The notes beneath the pieces are model-generated. The model was not told the DNA's origin. It was given only the letters and a program-made list of their open reading frames with translations, and did no database searches. Of a stretch of DNA of 50,248 bases, positions 24,032 through 31,406 are shown piece by piece (position 1 is the first letter of the stretch; each line of letters opens with the position of its first letter). The DNA comes from JAKLEX01 sp035327525 (GTDB taxonomy: Bacteria > Patescibacteriota > Minisyncoccia > Phycocordibacterales > JAACPR01). The stretch covers positions 1 through 50,248 of the forward strand of contig DAOLDC010000001.1 in NCBI GenBank assembly GCA_035327525.1. Reading direction: 5' to 3'. The translations under genes were made by a program, and so were the position numbers.

Positions 24032-25225
24032 ATGTTATTTTTTGGAAAAAAGAAAAAAGAAGCAAAACTAAAAATTCTATTAGATTTTCGAAGCTCAAGT
24101 ATCGGAGGAGCTGTTTTGGTGGAGCCAAACGATCAAATTGATAATGAAGTAAGTATTATTTATACTGCCAGAGAATATATATATCCTGACGACAATGATG
24201 ACCCAAAGAAAATTCTAAAAAAATTAAACGACTCCTTCGATAATATTCTAAAAAAAATTTCAGAAGAGGGAATTATAAGAAATAATGCATACCCAACACC
24301 CAACAGAATATCAGAAGTTGTCTGTATGTTTTCATCACCATGGTACAAGACAAAAATAAAAAATTTTGAAATAAAAGAACAAAAACCAATCAAGTTTACA
24401 GAATCATTTTTGAAAAGAATTTTAAATAAAGAAAAAAGCCTAAATCTCAAAAAAGATCTAGAAACCGAATTGGAAATAGAGAAAAAAATAGTCTCAGTTT
24501 ATTTGAATGGTTATGAAGCACAAAAACCTTTTGGAAAAGTTTTCGAGGATGCAAAGGTTTCTTTTTATATTGGAATAATTTCAAAAAAAGTATTTGATTT
24601 TATTAATTCAAAAATTGAAGAAAAATTGAACCCAAGAAAAATCACTCTTCACACCCACCCATTTGTCATAGTTTCTTTTATTAGAAATTTTTTTAGATCG
24701 TCTAATGATTTTTTGTTTTTTGATTTTGGTGGTGAAACTACCGATATTGGAATGTACAAAAACTCTATTTTCCAAAACATTATAACTGTGCCAATTGGAT
24801 TAAATTTTTTCATCAAAAACTTTTGTAAAGCACATTCTGTAGAAAAGAAGGACTTTTTTTCTGAAATTGATTTGATTTATGACAAGAGAATTGACGAAAA
24901 TAACAATTTAACAAAAATCGCTACTTTAGAAAAAATAAAGTCAGATTATATTCTTGAAATACAAAAAATAATTGGAAGTAAATGGCAAAATGAGACAACA
25001 CCGTCAAAAATATTTGTTACAGCTGACATGCAGGCTGTGCCAGTTTTGGATTCTGTTCTTAAATCGAAAAACTTTTATGCTAATGTCCTAAAGATTAGTA
25101 CTCAGCCGATAGTTCATTATGTTAGTAAAGAGAATTTTCCTACAATAATAAAAACTACTCAGGATACAAAAAAAGATTCATTGCTAGAAATTCTTGCAAA
25201 CTTTTCCACATTTTCGGATAATTAG
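24032..25225 (+). CDS. FtsA/PilM-like actin-fold protein, divergent
   Basis: 397 residues. A basic start (FFGKKKKEAK) precedes a phosphate-1 like strand KILLDFRSSSIGGAVLV (residues about 13-29). A clear phosphate-2 motif FLFFDFGGETTDIGMY follows around residue 230. The adenosine-motif position reads IFVTADMQAVPVLDSVL and lacks the normal Gly-Gly, so nucleotide binding may be weakened. A domain of about 110 residues between these (SSPWYKTKIKNFEIKEQKPI to VYLNGYEAQKPFG) corresponds in place to the 1C domain of FtsA/PilM. It differs strongly from the PilM at 11483. The downstream gene encodes a single-pass membrane protein, reminiscent of PilM-PilN pairing. Likely a membrane-associated scaffold ATPase; the pathway is unknown. 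Confidence 0.7.
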   Translation: MLFFGKKKKEAKLKILLDFRSSSIGGAVLVEPNDQIDNEVSIIYTAREYIYPDDNDDPKKILKKLNDSFDNILKKISEEGIIRNNAYPTPNRISEVVCMFSSPWYKTKIKNFEIKEQKPIKFTESFLKRILNKEKSLNLKKDLETELEIEKKIVSVYLNGYEAQKPFGKVFEDAKVSFYIGIISKKVFDFINSKIEEKLNPRKITLHTHPFVIVSFIRNFFRSSNDFLFFDFGGETTDIGMYKNSIFQNIITVPIGLNFFIKNFCKAHSVEKKDFFSEIDLIYDKRIDENNNLTKIATLEKIKSDYILEIQKIIGSKWQNETTPSKIFVTADMQAVPVLDSVLKSKNFYANVLKISTQPIVHYVSKENFPTIIKTTQDTKKDSLLEILANFSTFSDN

Positions 25226-25258
25226 TATAATAGTCAATTATTTGATAATATTAGTGAT

Positions 25259-26677
25259 ATGAATGACAAAATTAATGAAAAAAAGACCAACAACAATTTT
25301 TTACAGGATGTAATACCGCCTCGACAGAAAAGATCAATTAGAGATATACCTGTGCCACCGAGAAAAAGATCTTCGTTGCAGAGTAACATGCCTTCAAACA
25401 GATCAGCCGAGAAGCCCGCAAAAACTGTTGTACAAGACTTACGCCCAAAACCAGTTCCACCGTCATATGATTCGTCATTTGATAATGATGAATTTGATGC
25501 AACCACCAAATTTCATGACAACAATTTTACAAAAAGTGGAGGACGAAAAAAATGGCTAATTGCCAGCTCAGCCGTAATCATTGTAGCGTTTATTTTTTTT
25601 GGTATATCCTTTTTCCATAGCGCCGATGTTATAATTGAGTCAAAAGTGGTTGAAGCAACCATCAACAAAGTAATACCGATTGCAGATGTTACAAGGAATT
25701 CAAATCAAAACGTCTTGAGTTACAATATCATCGAACTATCAAGAGAAGCATCAAAAGAAATTAGAGCAGAAAAAGAAGAGTTTGTTCAATCAAAATCATC
25801 GGGAATAATTACCGTAATTAATGAGTATTCCGAGACCCCACAAACACTTATTAGAAATACAAGGTTTGAATCTCCTAACGGTTTGATTTATAGAATTCAG
25901 GATTCAATTACTGTTCCAGGATACAAAACAGTGAACGGCCAAAAAATCCCTGGAGAAATTGATACTCAAGTTTTTGCCGATGTTGCTGGCGATAAATATA
26001 ATATTGATTTAGTAAATTTCACAATCCCGGGCTTCAAGGGTCAAGCACCATATGAATTGTTTTATGCAAAATCAAAATCACCGATGTCTGGCGGTTTTGA
26101 TGGTGTAAGAAAAGTTGTTTCCGAAGAGGATCTAGCAAAGGCAAAATCGGATCTTCAAGAAGAACTAACCAAAAACCTTCAGGCTGAATTAAGAAATCAA
26201 ATTCCAAACGACTTTATGTTTGCTGGAAACAACTCATTTGTTTTTGGTGCAATCCAGCAAAAAAATTCTACTAACGGCCAAAGTGTTATTTTGAGTTTGA
26301 ATGGAACCATTTCATCAAAAATATTTAATAAAATATCCCTATCAAATGAAATTGCCAGGAATACAATTATTGATTACAAACCAGAACATAATGTGTTAAT
26401 AAAAGATATTGAAGAAGTAAATCCAAGAATTACTACCTCCGACAATGGATCAATTATTGGAACAAATGAAATATTAGAAATAAACTCAAAACTTACTTTT
26501 GTTTGGCAAATTGATACTGAGCAAGTCAAGAAATCTCTTGCAGGTGTAGGCAAGAAAGATTTTGGCGGAATCTTGGCAGAATTTTCTGGTGTAGTAAAAG
26601 GTCAATCAAAAATATTTCCTTTTTGGAAAAACTCATTCCCAGATGATGTAAAGAGGATAAATATACAGATAATCTAA
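25259..26677 (+). CDS. Single-pass membrane protein with cytoplasmic Pro-rich tail and baseplate-J-like external domain
   Basis: 472 residues. Residues 1-95 are polar and Pro/Arg-rich (VIPPRQKRSIRDIPVPPRK, LRPKPVPPSY), predicted disordered and cytoplasmic. A membrane helix spans about 99-119 (WLIASSAVIIVAFIFFGISFF). The external part includes LIRNTRFESPNGLIYRIQDS followed by ITVPGY and then QVFADVAGDKYNIDLVNFTI, the strand pattern seen in baseplate J/gp47-like folds (opening of a value, then A.V.G..yN), and a helical stretch LAKAKSDLQEELTKNLQAEL. It follows the actin-fold gene by 33 bases. I infer that the Pro-rich tail or helix contacts that protein at the membrane. The function is unknown; the baseplate-J resemblance is by pattern only. 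Confidence 0.7.
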   Translation: MNDKINEKKTNNNFLQDVIPPRQKRSIRDIPVPPRKRSSLQSNMPSNRSAEKPAKTVVQDLRPKPVPPSYDSSFDNDEFDATTKFHDNNFTKSGGRKKWLIASSAVIIVAFIFFGISFFHSADVIIESKVVEATINKVIPIADVTRNSNQNVLSYNIIELSREASKEIRAEKEEFVQSKSSGIITVINEYSETPQTLIRNTRFESPNGLIYRIQDSITVPGYKTVNGQKIPGEIDTQVFADVAGDKYNIDLVNFTIPGFKGQAPYELFYAKSKSPMSGGFDGVRKVVSEEDLAKAKSDLQEELTKNLQAELRNQIPNDFMFAGNNSFVFGAIQQKNSTNGQSVILSLNGTISSKIFNKISLSNEIARNTIIDYKPEHNVLIKDIEEVNPRITTSDNGSIIGTNEILEINSKLTFVWQIDTEQVKKSLAGVGKKDFGGILAEFSGVVKGQSKIFPFWKNSFPDDVKRINIQII

Positions 26678-26685
26678 TATTGCAG

Positions 26686-26715
26686 TTGACATAATGGGGC
26701 TAATTCTGTTATCAT
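26686..26715 (+). promoter_or_regulatory. Promoter of infA-rpmJ
   Basis: Perfect TTGACA (26686-26691), 18-base spacer ending TGT, TATCAT (26710-26715). The infA ATG is 14 bases after the hexamer, leaving about seven leader bases. Confidence 0.75.
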
Positions 26716-26729
26716 AACAAATCGAATTA

Positions 26730-26948
26730 ATGGTAGATAAAAAAAACACAGAAGATCAAGTTGAAGGAATAGTAATTGAAGCTTTGCCGGAGGCAATGTT
26801 TAAAGTTTTGCTTGCTGATAAAACGGAGGTAAGAGCATACTTGGCTGGCAAAATGAGAATGATGAGGATTAGAGTATTAATAGGAGATAAGGTTTTAATG
26901 AAAATAGATCCTTACGGAGGTAAAGCACGTATCTTTAGAAGACTATAA
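26730..26948 (+). CDS. infA: Translation initiation factor IF-1
   Basis: 72 residues, the standard length of this OB-fold factor. Conserved strands VEGIVIEALPEAMFKVLLAD, AYLAGKMRMMRIRVLIGDKV and a C-terminal KARIFRRL. It binds the 30S A site during initiation. First gene of the infA-rpmJ-rpsM-rpsK-rpsD cluster, with its own promoter. Confidence 0.97.
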   Translation: MVDKKNTEDQVEGIVIEALPEAMFKVLLADKTEVRAYLAGKMRMMRIRVLIGDKVLMKIDPYGGKARIFRRL

Positions 26949-26953
26949 AAATT

Positions 26954-27067
26954 ATGAAGGTAAAATCATCAGTAAAAGCAAAATGTAAAAATTGCAAGAT
27001 TATCAGAAGAAGAGGTTATTTATATGTAACTTGCAAGAATCCAAGACACAAGCAAAGACAGGGCTAG
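26954..27067 (+). CDS. rpmJ: 50S ribosomal protein L36
   Basis: 37 residues. The zinc-ribbon residues are C11, C14, C27 and H32 in CKNCKIIRRRGYLYVTCKN and the tail PRHKQRQG, so this is the zinc-binding form. Starts five bases after the infA stop, in the usual infA-rpmJ-rpsM order. Confidence 0.96.
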   Translation: MKVKSSVKAKCKNCKIIRRRGYLYVTCKNPRHKQRQG

Positions 27068-27070
27068 GTC

Positions 27071-27099
27071 TTTACTTTTTTATTAATTTTTGCTATATT
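27071..27099 (+). promoter_or_regulatory. Promoter of rpsM-rpsK-rpsD
   Basis: TTTACT (27071-27076), 17-base spacer ending TGC, TATATT (27094-27099); the rpsM ATG at 27119 is 19 bases after the hexamer. Confidence 0.6.
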
Positions 27100-27118
27100 T
27101 TAGAATCAAACAAAACAA

Positions 27119-27499
27119 ATGAGAATACTAGGAATAACCCTACCGGAAAATAAGAGAATAGAAGTGGCACTAACCAGTCTTTATGGTATAGGACTTTCTT
27201 ATTCTCAAAAAATTCTAAAAACCTGCAATGTCGACCCAAACAAGAAATCAAAGGACATCACTCCAGACGAAGAAACAAAAATTCGTCAAGAAATCGAAAA
27301 AATAAAACTTGAAGGAGATCTAAAAAGAGAAATAGCTAATAATGTAAAAAGACAAAAAGATATACAGTCATACAAGGGCAGTCGTCACTCAAAAAAACTA
27401 CCAGTCAGAGGTCAGAGGACAAAAACAAATTCTAGAACCGTTAGAGGTAATGTTAGAAAGACTATGGGTTCCGGAAGAAAGGCAGTTGAGAAAAAATAA
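27119..27499 (+). CDS. rpsM: 30S ribosomal protein S13
   Basis: 126 residues. MRILGITLPENKRIEVALTS then LYGIGLSYSQKIL, the central coiled region, and the C-terminal RNA-contacting SRHSKKLPVRGQRTKTNSRT followed by VRG. Part of the S13-S11-S4 trio; 12 bases separate it from rpsK. Confidence 0.98.
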   Translation: MRILGITLPENKRIEVALTSLYGIGLSYSQKILKTCNVDPNKKSKDITPDEETKIRQEIEKIKLEGDLKREIANNVKRQKDIQSYKGSRHSKKLPVRGQRTKTNSRTVRGNVRKTMGSGRKAVEKK

Positions 27500-27511
27500 A
27501 ATAATATAAAC

Positions 27512-27943
27512 ATGGGAAAAAAGAGAATAGTCAAAAAAACAGAAGTAGCAGAATCAGGATCAAAAGATTCTGCACCAAAAAAATTATCTAGAAAAAAACT
27601 AGAGTCAGGAGTTTTATATGTTAGATCAACATATAACAACACCACACTTTTGTTGACGGATCTAAAGGGTAATGCAATTGGATCTTCATCTAGCGGAGCA
27701 TTAGGATTCAAGGGTGCAAAAAAAGGCACACCATTTGCTGCCGCAAAAGCCGCAGAAGTTTTGGCAGAAAAAGCCGAATTGTTAGGAATAAAAAAGATAA
27801 ACGTAGTTGTAAAAGGTGTTGGTGCTGGTAGAGAGTCCTCAATCAGAGGTTTTATAAGCAAGGGAATACAGCTCAACAGTTTGAAAGATATGACACCTGT
27901 TCCGCACAACGGACCAAAACCACCTAAACCAAGAAGAGTATAA
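27512..27943 (+). CDS. rpsK: 30S ribosomal protein S11
   Basis: 143 residues. A charged N-terminal extension of about 30 residues precedes the S11 fold: GVLYVRSTYNNTTLLLTDLK, SSSSGALGFKGAKKGTPFAA, VKGVGAGRESSIRGF and the C-terminal MTPVPHNGPKPPKPRRV. Confidence 0.98.
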   Translation: MGKKRIVKKTEVAESGSKDSAPKKLSRKKLESGVLYVRSTYNNTTLLLTDLKGNAIGSSSSGALGFKGAKKGTPFAAAKAAEVLAEKAELLGIKKINVVVKGVGAGRESSIRGFISKGIQLNSLKDMTPVPHNGPKPPKPRRV

Positions 27944-27949
27944 AAAAAT

Positions 27950-28561
27950 ATGAAAATCGGACCAAAATACAAAATAGCAAGAAGACTTGGAGGAGCAATT
28001 TTTGAGAAAACTCAAACTCAAAAATTTGCATTGCGAAATGAAAAGAAAAATTTTGCAAACAATACCGGAAAAAGAGCAAAATCAAATTTTGCACTACAAT
28101 TATTAGAAAAGCAAAAAGTAAAATACACTTACGGTATTTCTACAAAACAACTTTCTAATTACGTAAAAGCGATACTACAATCAAAACAAAAACAACCAGA
28201 ACTTGGTTTTTTCCAATCATTAGAAAAGAGGTTAGATAATGTCGTTTTGAGATCTGGTCTTGCAACTACACGTTTTCAGGCAAGACAAATGGTCACACAT
28301 GGTCACATGCGAGTCAATAACAAAAAAACCACAGTTCCTTCTTATCAAATCAAGAAAGGCGACATTGTCACCGTAAAAGATTCCAGCAAAATAAAACCAC
28401 TTTTTGTTGGTTTCAAGGACAAGTCAAAAGATGTTATAACCCCAACATGGATTAATGTTGATCCAAAAAATTATACAATTACAATTGTAGCTGATCCCGA
28501 ATACAAACCAGCCGAATTGGCGTTTAGTTTGGGTGATGTAATACAATTTTATAAGAGATAA
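27950..28561 (+). CDS. rpsD: 30S ribosomal protein S4
   Basis: 203 residues. The N-terminus (GPKYKIARRLGGAIF) lacks the Cys cluster, so it is the zinc-free form. The S4 RNA-binding domain is clear in RLDNVVLRSGLATTRFQARQ followed by MVTHGHMRVN. S4 often represses its own operon by binding mRNA; no leader that could do so is visible here. Confidence 0.98.
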   Translation: MKIGPKYKIARRLGGAIFEKTQTQKFALRNEKKNFANNTGKRAKSNFALQLLEKQKVKYTYGISTKQLSNYVKAILQSKQKQPELGFFQSLEKRLDNVVLRSGLATTRFQARQMVTHGHMRVNNKKTTVPSYQIKKGDIVTVKDSSKIKPLFVGFKDKSKDVITPTWINVDPKNYTITIVADPEYKPAELAFSLGDVIQFYKR

Positions 28562-28562
28562 T

Positions 28563-28591
28563 TTGCTTTATTTGGCTTTTTTTCGTATAAT
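28563..28591 (+). promoter_or_regulatory. Promoter of rpoA
   Basis: TTGCTT (28563-28568), 17-base spacer, TATAAT (28586-28591). The leader to the rpoA ATG is about 40 bases and AT-only in feel, with no ribosome binding site. Confidence 0.65.
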
Positions 28592-28638
28592 TTGTTTGAT
28601 TAAAATTAATAATTAATTATTTAAAAGTATTTAAAAAA

Positions 28639-29610
28639 ATGATTGACCACAATATTGCTTTGCCATCAAAGCCAAGAATCGTGATGGAAGAAGGTTTTAA
28701 AGGAGTATATGAAATCGACGGATTATATCCTGGATATGGTCACACACTAGGTAATTCACTTCGAAGAATTATATTATCGTCATTACCTGGCGCCGCAATC
28801 GTGGAACTAAAAGTAAAAGGCGTTGGTCATGAATTTTCTACAATTGAAGGCGTAAAAGAGGATTTGGTATCAATAATTTTAAATATCAAAAAAATCAGAT
28901 TGTCACTAGATGGTGATGAGCCACAAACAATTACAATAAAGGCAATTGGCCCAAAAAATGTTACAGCTGGTGACATCAATGTACCAACTCAGGTCAAAAT
29001 AATGAACCCTGATCAACCAATTTTTAGTCTAACAGAAAAAGGAAAGACAGTTGAGATGGAACTAAAAGTTCAAAACGGACTTGGTTATGTACCAAAAGAT
29101 CTGATCAAAAAAGAAAGGGTTGACGTTGGATCAATAACATTAGATGGAATTTTTACTCCAATTAGAAGAGTTCAGTATGAAACAGAAAACATGCGTGTTG
29201 GAGATAGAACCGATTTTAACAGATTGAGAATCATGATAGAGACTGATGGTACAATTTCTGCAAAAAATGCGTTGGAAAAATCAATAGAAATAATGATTAC
29301 CCAACTAAAATCAATAATTGGTTTCAAAGAAGAAATTGAAATCAAACCTGCAGCAGAAAAAATAGAAGACAAAAAATCATCAAAATCAAACAAGAATGCT
29401 GAAGAAATAGAAGATTTCCTAAAAACAAGATTAGAAACACTTAATTTATCATCTCGAACAATCAATGCATTGACTGCCGCAAATATTAGAACTGTTGGTG
29501 GTTTGGCAAGAAAGAAAGAAGATGACCTACTAGAAATTGATGGTATGGGAAATAAAGGATTGCAAGAAATAAAGAAAATTCTTGGTGAACACGGTTTAAT
29601 TTTGAAATAA
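28639..29610 (+). CDS. rpoA: RNA polymerase alpha subunit
   Basis: 323 residues. The N-terminal assembly domain has YPGYGHTLGNSLRRIILSSL then PGAAIVELKVKGV, with EFSTIEGVKEDL and VGDRTDFNRLRIMIETDGT. After an Asp/Lys/Ser-rich linker (about 235-255) the C-terminal domain carries LNLSSRTINALTAANIRTVG and the helix-hairpin-helix EIDGMGNKGLQEIKKIL. It has its own promoter, apart from the S13-S11-S4 unit. Confidence 0.98.
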   Translation: MIDHNIALPSKPRIVMEEGFKGVYEIDGLYPGYGHTLGNSLRRIILSSLPGAAIVELKVKGVGHEFSTIEGVKEDLVSIILNIKKIRLSLDGDEPQTITIKAIGPKNVTAGDINVPTQVKIMNPDQPIFSLTEKGKTVEMELKVQNGLGYVPKDLIKKERVDVGSITLDGIFTPIRRVQYETENMRVGDRTDFNRLRIMIETDGTISAKNALEKSIEIMITQLKSIIGFKEEIEIKPAAEKIEDKKSSKSNKNAEEIEDFLKTRLETLNLSSRTINALTAANIRTVGGLARKKEDDLLEIDGMGNKGLQEIKKILGEHGLILK

Positions 29611-29640
29611 ACTTATACTCTTTACTTTTTATCAAAAAAT

Positions 29641-29649
29641 TGCTAGTCT
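29641..29649 (+). promoter_or_regulatory. Extended -10 (TGC TAGTCT) before rplQ
   Basis: TGC TAGTCT with the rplQ ATG (29659) nine bases after the hexamer. The hexamer is weak but spacing fits the local pattern. Confidence 0.35.
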
Positions 29650-29658
29650 AAACAGCCA

Positions 29659-30009
29659 ATGAGACATCATAATAGAAACAAAAAACTAGGAAGAGATAGA
29701 GACGGAAGAAGGGCGCTTCTGAAGTCTTTGATGTGTTCACTTATTCGATATGAAAAAATAAAAACTACAGAAACAAAAGCAAAACAACTTAGGCCTTATA
29801 TAGAAAGAATAGTAACAAAGGCAAAAATTGACTCCGTTGCAAATCGTAGATTTGTTTTGTCAAAAATCGGTAACAAAACACAAATGACAAAACTTTTCAC
29901 AAAAATCGCTCCAAAATATATAGATGTAAAAGGGGGTTATACCAGAATAACAAAATTACCAATCAGATTAAGCGATTCCAGCAAAATGGCTTTAATTGAA
30001 TTTCTATAA
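29659..30009 (+). CDS. rplQ: 50S ribosomal protein L17
   Basis: 116 residues. MRHHNRNKKLGRDRDGRRAL with LKSLMCSLIRYEKIKTTETK after it is the L17 signature, with ARRF-like NRRFVLSKIGN and the C-terminal GGYTRITKLPIRLSDSSKMA. Followed after four bases by rplM. Confidence 0.98.
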   Translation: MRHHNRNKKLGRDRDGRRALLKSLMCSLIRYEKIKTTETKAKQLRPYIERIVTKAKIDSVANRRFVLSKIGNKTQMTKLFTKIAPKYIDVKGGYTRITKLPIRLSDSSKMALIEFL

Positions 30010-30013
30010 TAAT

Positions 30014-30355
30014 ATGAAAACTCTAGACGCAAAAAACAAAAAAATAGGTCGAATTGCATCAGTCGCAGCCCGAATGTTGATGGGTAAAGATGAAGCAGAC
30101 TATACTCCAAACAAGGACAAAAACACAAAAGTTCAAATTATCAATGCCTCAAAAGCAAAAATAGATTTCAAGAAACTGCGTGACACAAAATATACAAGAT
30201 ATTCTGGCTATGCTAGCGGTCTAAAAGAAGAATCAATGCAGGATGTTATAAAAAAGAAGGGTTATGCTGAAGTTTTTAGAAAAGCAGTTTCTGGTATGCT
30301 TCCTAAAAATACACTAAAAAATAACAGAATGAAAAATTTGGAAATAATTGATTAA
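30014..30355 (+). CDS. rplM: 50S ribosomal protein L13, short form
   Basis: 113 residues, about 30 fewer than typical L13. The core is complete: DAKNKKIGRIASVAARMLMG, INASKAKIDFKKL, YTRYSGYASGLKE and VSGMLPKNTLKNNRMKNL. The usual N-terminal WYVVDA segment is reduced and the C-terminal EHPH tail is missing. The ATG at 30014 is chosen; the TTG at 29996 lies inside rplQ. Confidence 0.96.
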   Translation: MKTLDAKNKKIGRIASVAARMLMGKDEADYTPNKDKNTKVQIINASKAKIDFKKLRDTKYTRYSGYASGLKEESMQDVIKKKGYAEVFRKAVSGMLPKNTLKNNRMKNLEIID

Positions 30356-30356
30356 T

Positions 30357-30764
30357 ATGACAACAAAAACAGAAAAAAAATATATAGAATGTATAGGACG
30401 CAGAAAGACAGCTGTTGCCCGTGTTAGAATTACTCCATCTAGTAAAGAATCAATTATTGTAAACGACAAAACTGTTGACGAGTATTTCAAAACAGAGGAA
30501 ACAAAAAAAATTGTTTTCGCGGCGATGAGAGATTCCGAAATTACAGAGAAATTTGAAATAACTGCAAAAATAAACGGTGGCGGAACAAAATCACAAGCAG
30601 AAAGTTTCAGACTTGGTTTGGCAAGATCTCTAGTCGTTTTTAACGAAGATCTAAGAAAAACCCTAAAAAAACTAGGATACCTAAAAAGAGATCCAAGAGT
30701 CAAGGAAAGAAAGAAATTCGGACTGAAAAAAGCTCGAAAGGCACCACAGTGGTCAAAGAGATAG
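30357..30764 (+). CDS. rpsI: 30S ribosomal protein S9
   Basis: 135 residues from the ATG at 30357, one base after the rplM stop. IGRRKTAVARVRITPSS, INGGGTKSQAESFRLGLARS and the basic tail KKFGLKKARKAPQWSKR that reaches the decoding site are all present. Confidence 0.97.
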   Translation: MTTKTEKKYIECIGRRKTAVARVRITPSSKESIIVNDKTVDEYFKTEETKKIVFAAMRDSEITEKFEITAKINGGGTKSQAESFRLGLARSLVVFNEDLRKTLKKLGYLKRDPRVKERKKFGLKKARKAPQWSKR

Positions 30765-30800
30765 TTTTTGTTTCCAAAATTTAATAACTTTAAGCAAAAA

Positions 30801-31379
30801 ATGTCTGAGGATAATTTAAATAAAAATTCACAAGATAATAGCGAAGAAGTTTTTTATGATACGGATCAATTTGATGATACCGATAATTCTTCTGCTCTGA
30901 AAAAAATAAAAAATCTAAAAGAGGAATTGGAAAAGTGTAAAAAAGAAAAGCAAGAATATCTAGATGGTTGGCAGAGATCAAAAGCGGATTTTGTTAATTT
31001 CAAAAAACGAGCAGAAGAAGACAAAAAGAGCCTGATAAAATATTCAACTGAGGAATTTATTATTCAATTGATACCAGCGATGGATAGTTTTGAATTAGCA
31101 TTCAAAAACAAAGAAGCGTGGGAAAAGGCGCCCCCAGATTGGCGGACGGGAATAGAATTTATTCACTCTCAACTAAAAAAAGTATTGACAGATAATGGTG
31201 TAAGTGAAATAAATCCAATTAATGAAAAATTTGATCCAAAATTACATCATTCCATAGATACAAAAGACATAGAAGATAATGAAAAAGATGGTAAAATACT
31301 AGAAGTTATACAGACGGGCTATAAACTGGGAGACAAAATAATCAAATACCCGAATGTAGTGGTAGGTAAAAAGAAATAA
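30801..31379 (+). CDS. grpE: Nucleotide exchange factor GrpE
   Basis: 192 residues. An acidic disordered start (about 1-35) is followed by a long coiled coil (KIKNLKEELEKCKKEKQEYL then DGWQRSKADFVNFKKR) and the C-terminal beta domain with GVSEINPINEKFDPKLHHSI and GYKLGDKIIKYPNVVV. It releases ADP from DnaK. I start at the ATG 30801; the TTG at 30768 adds only an upstream unconserved stretch. Order grpE-dnaK-dnaJ without hrcA. Confidence 0.97.
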   Translation: MSEDNLNKNSQDNSEEVFYDTDQFDDTDNSSALKKIKNLKEELEKCKKEKQEYLDGWQRSKADFVNFKKRAEEDKKSLIKYSTEEFIIQLIPAMDSFELAFKNKEAWEKAPPDWRTGIEFIHSQLKKVLTDNGVSEINPINEKFDPKLHHSIDTKDIEDNEKDGKILEVIQTGYKLGDKIIKYPNVVVGKKK

Positions 31380-31406
31380 AAATTATTAGTTTAACAAGAA
31401 AAAAAT

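Noticed and set aside
27412..27972. A 186-residue minus-strand open frame opposite rpsM and rpsK
   Set aside because: It is the mirror of Lys/Arg/Gly-rich ribosomal protein codons; the plus-strand genes are certain.
30765..31406. CIRCE or other heat-shock operator before grpE or dnaK
   Set aside because: No inverted TTAGCACTC-type repeat or alternative-sigma motif could be found.
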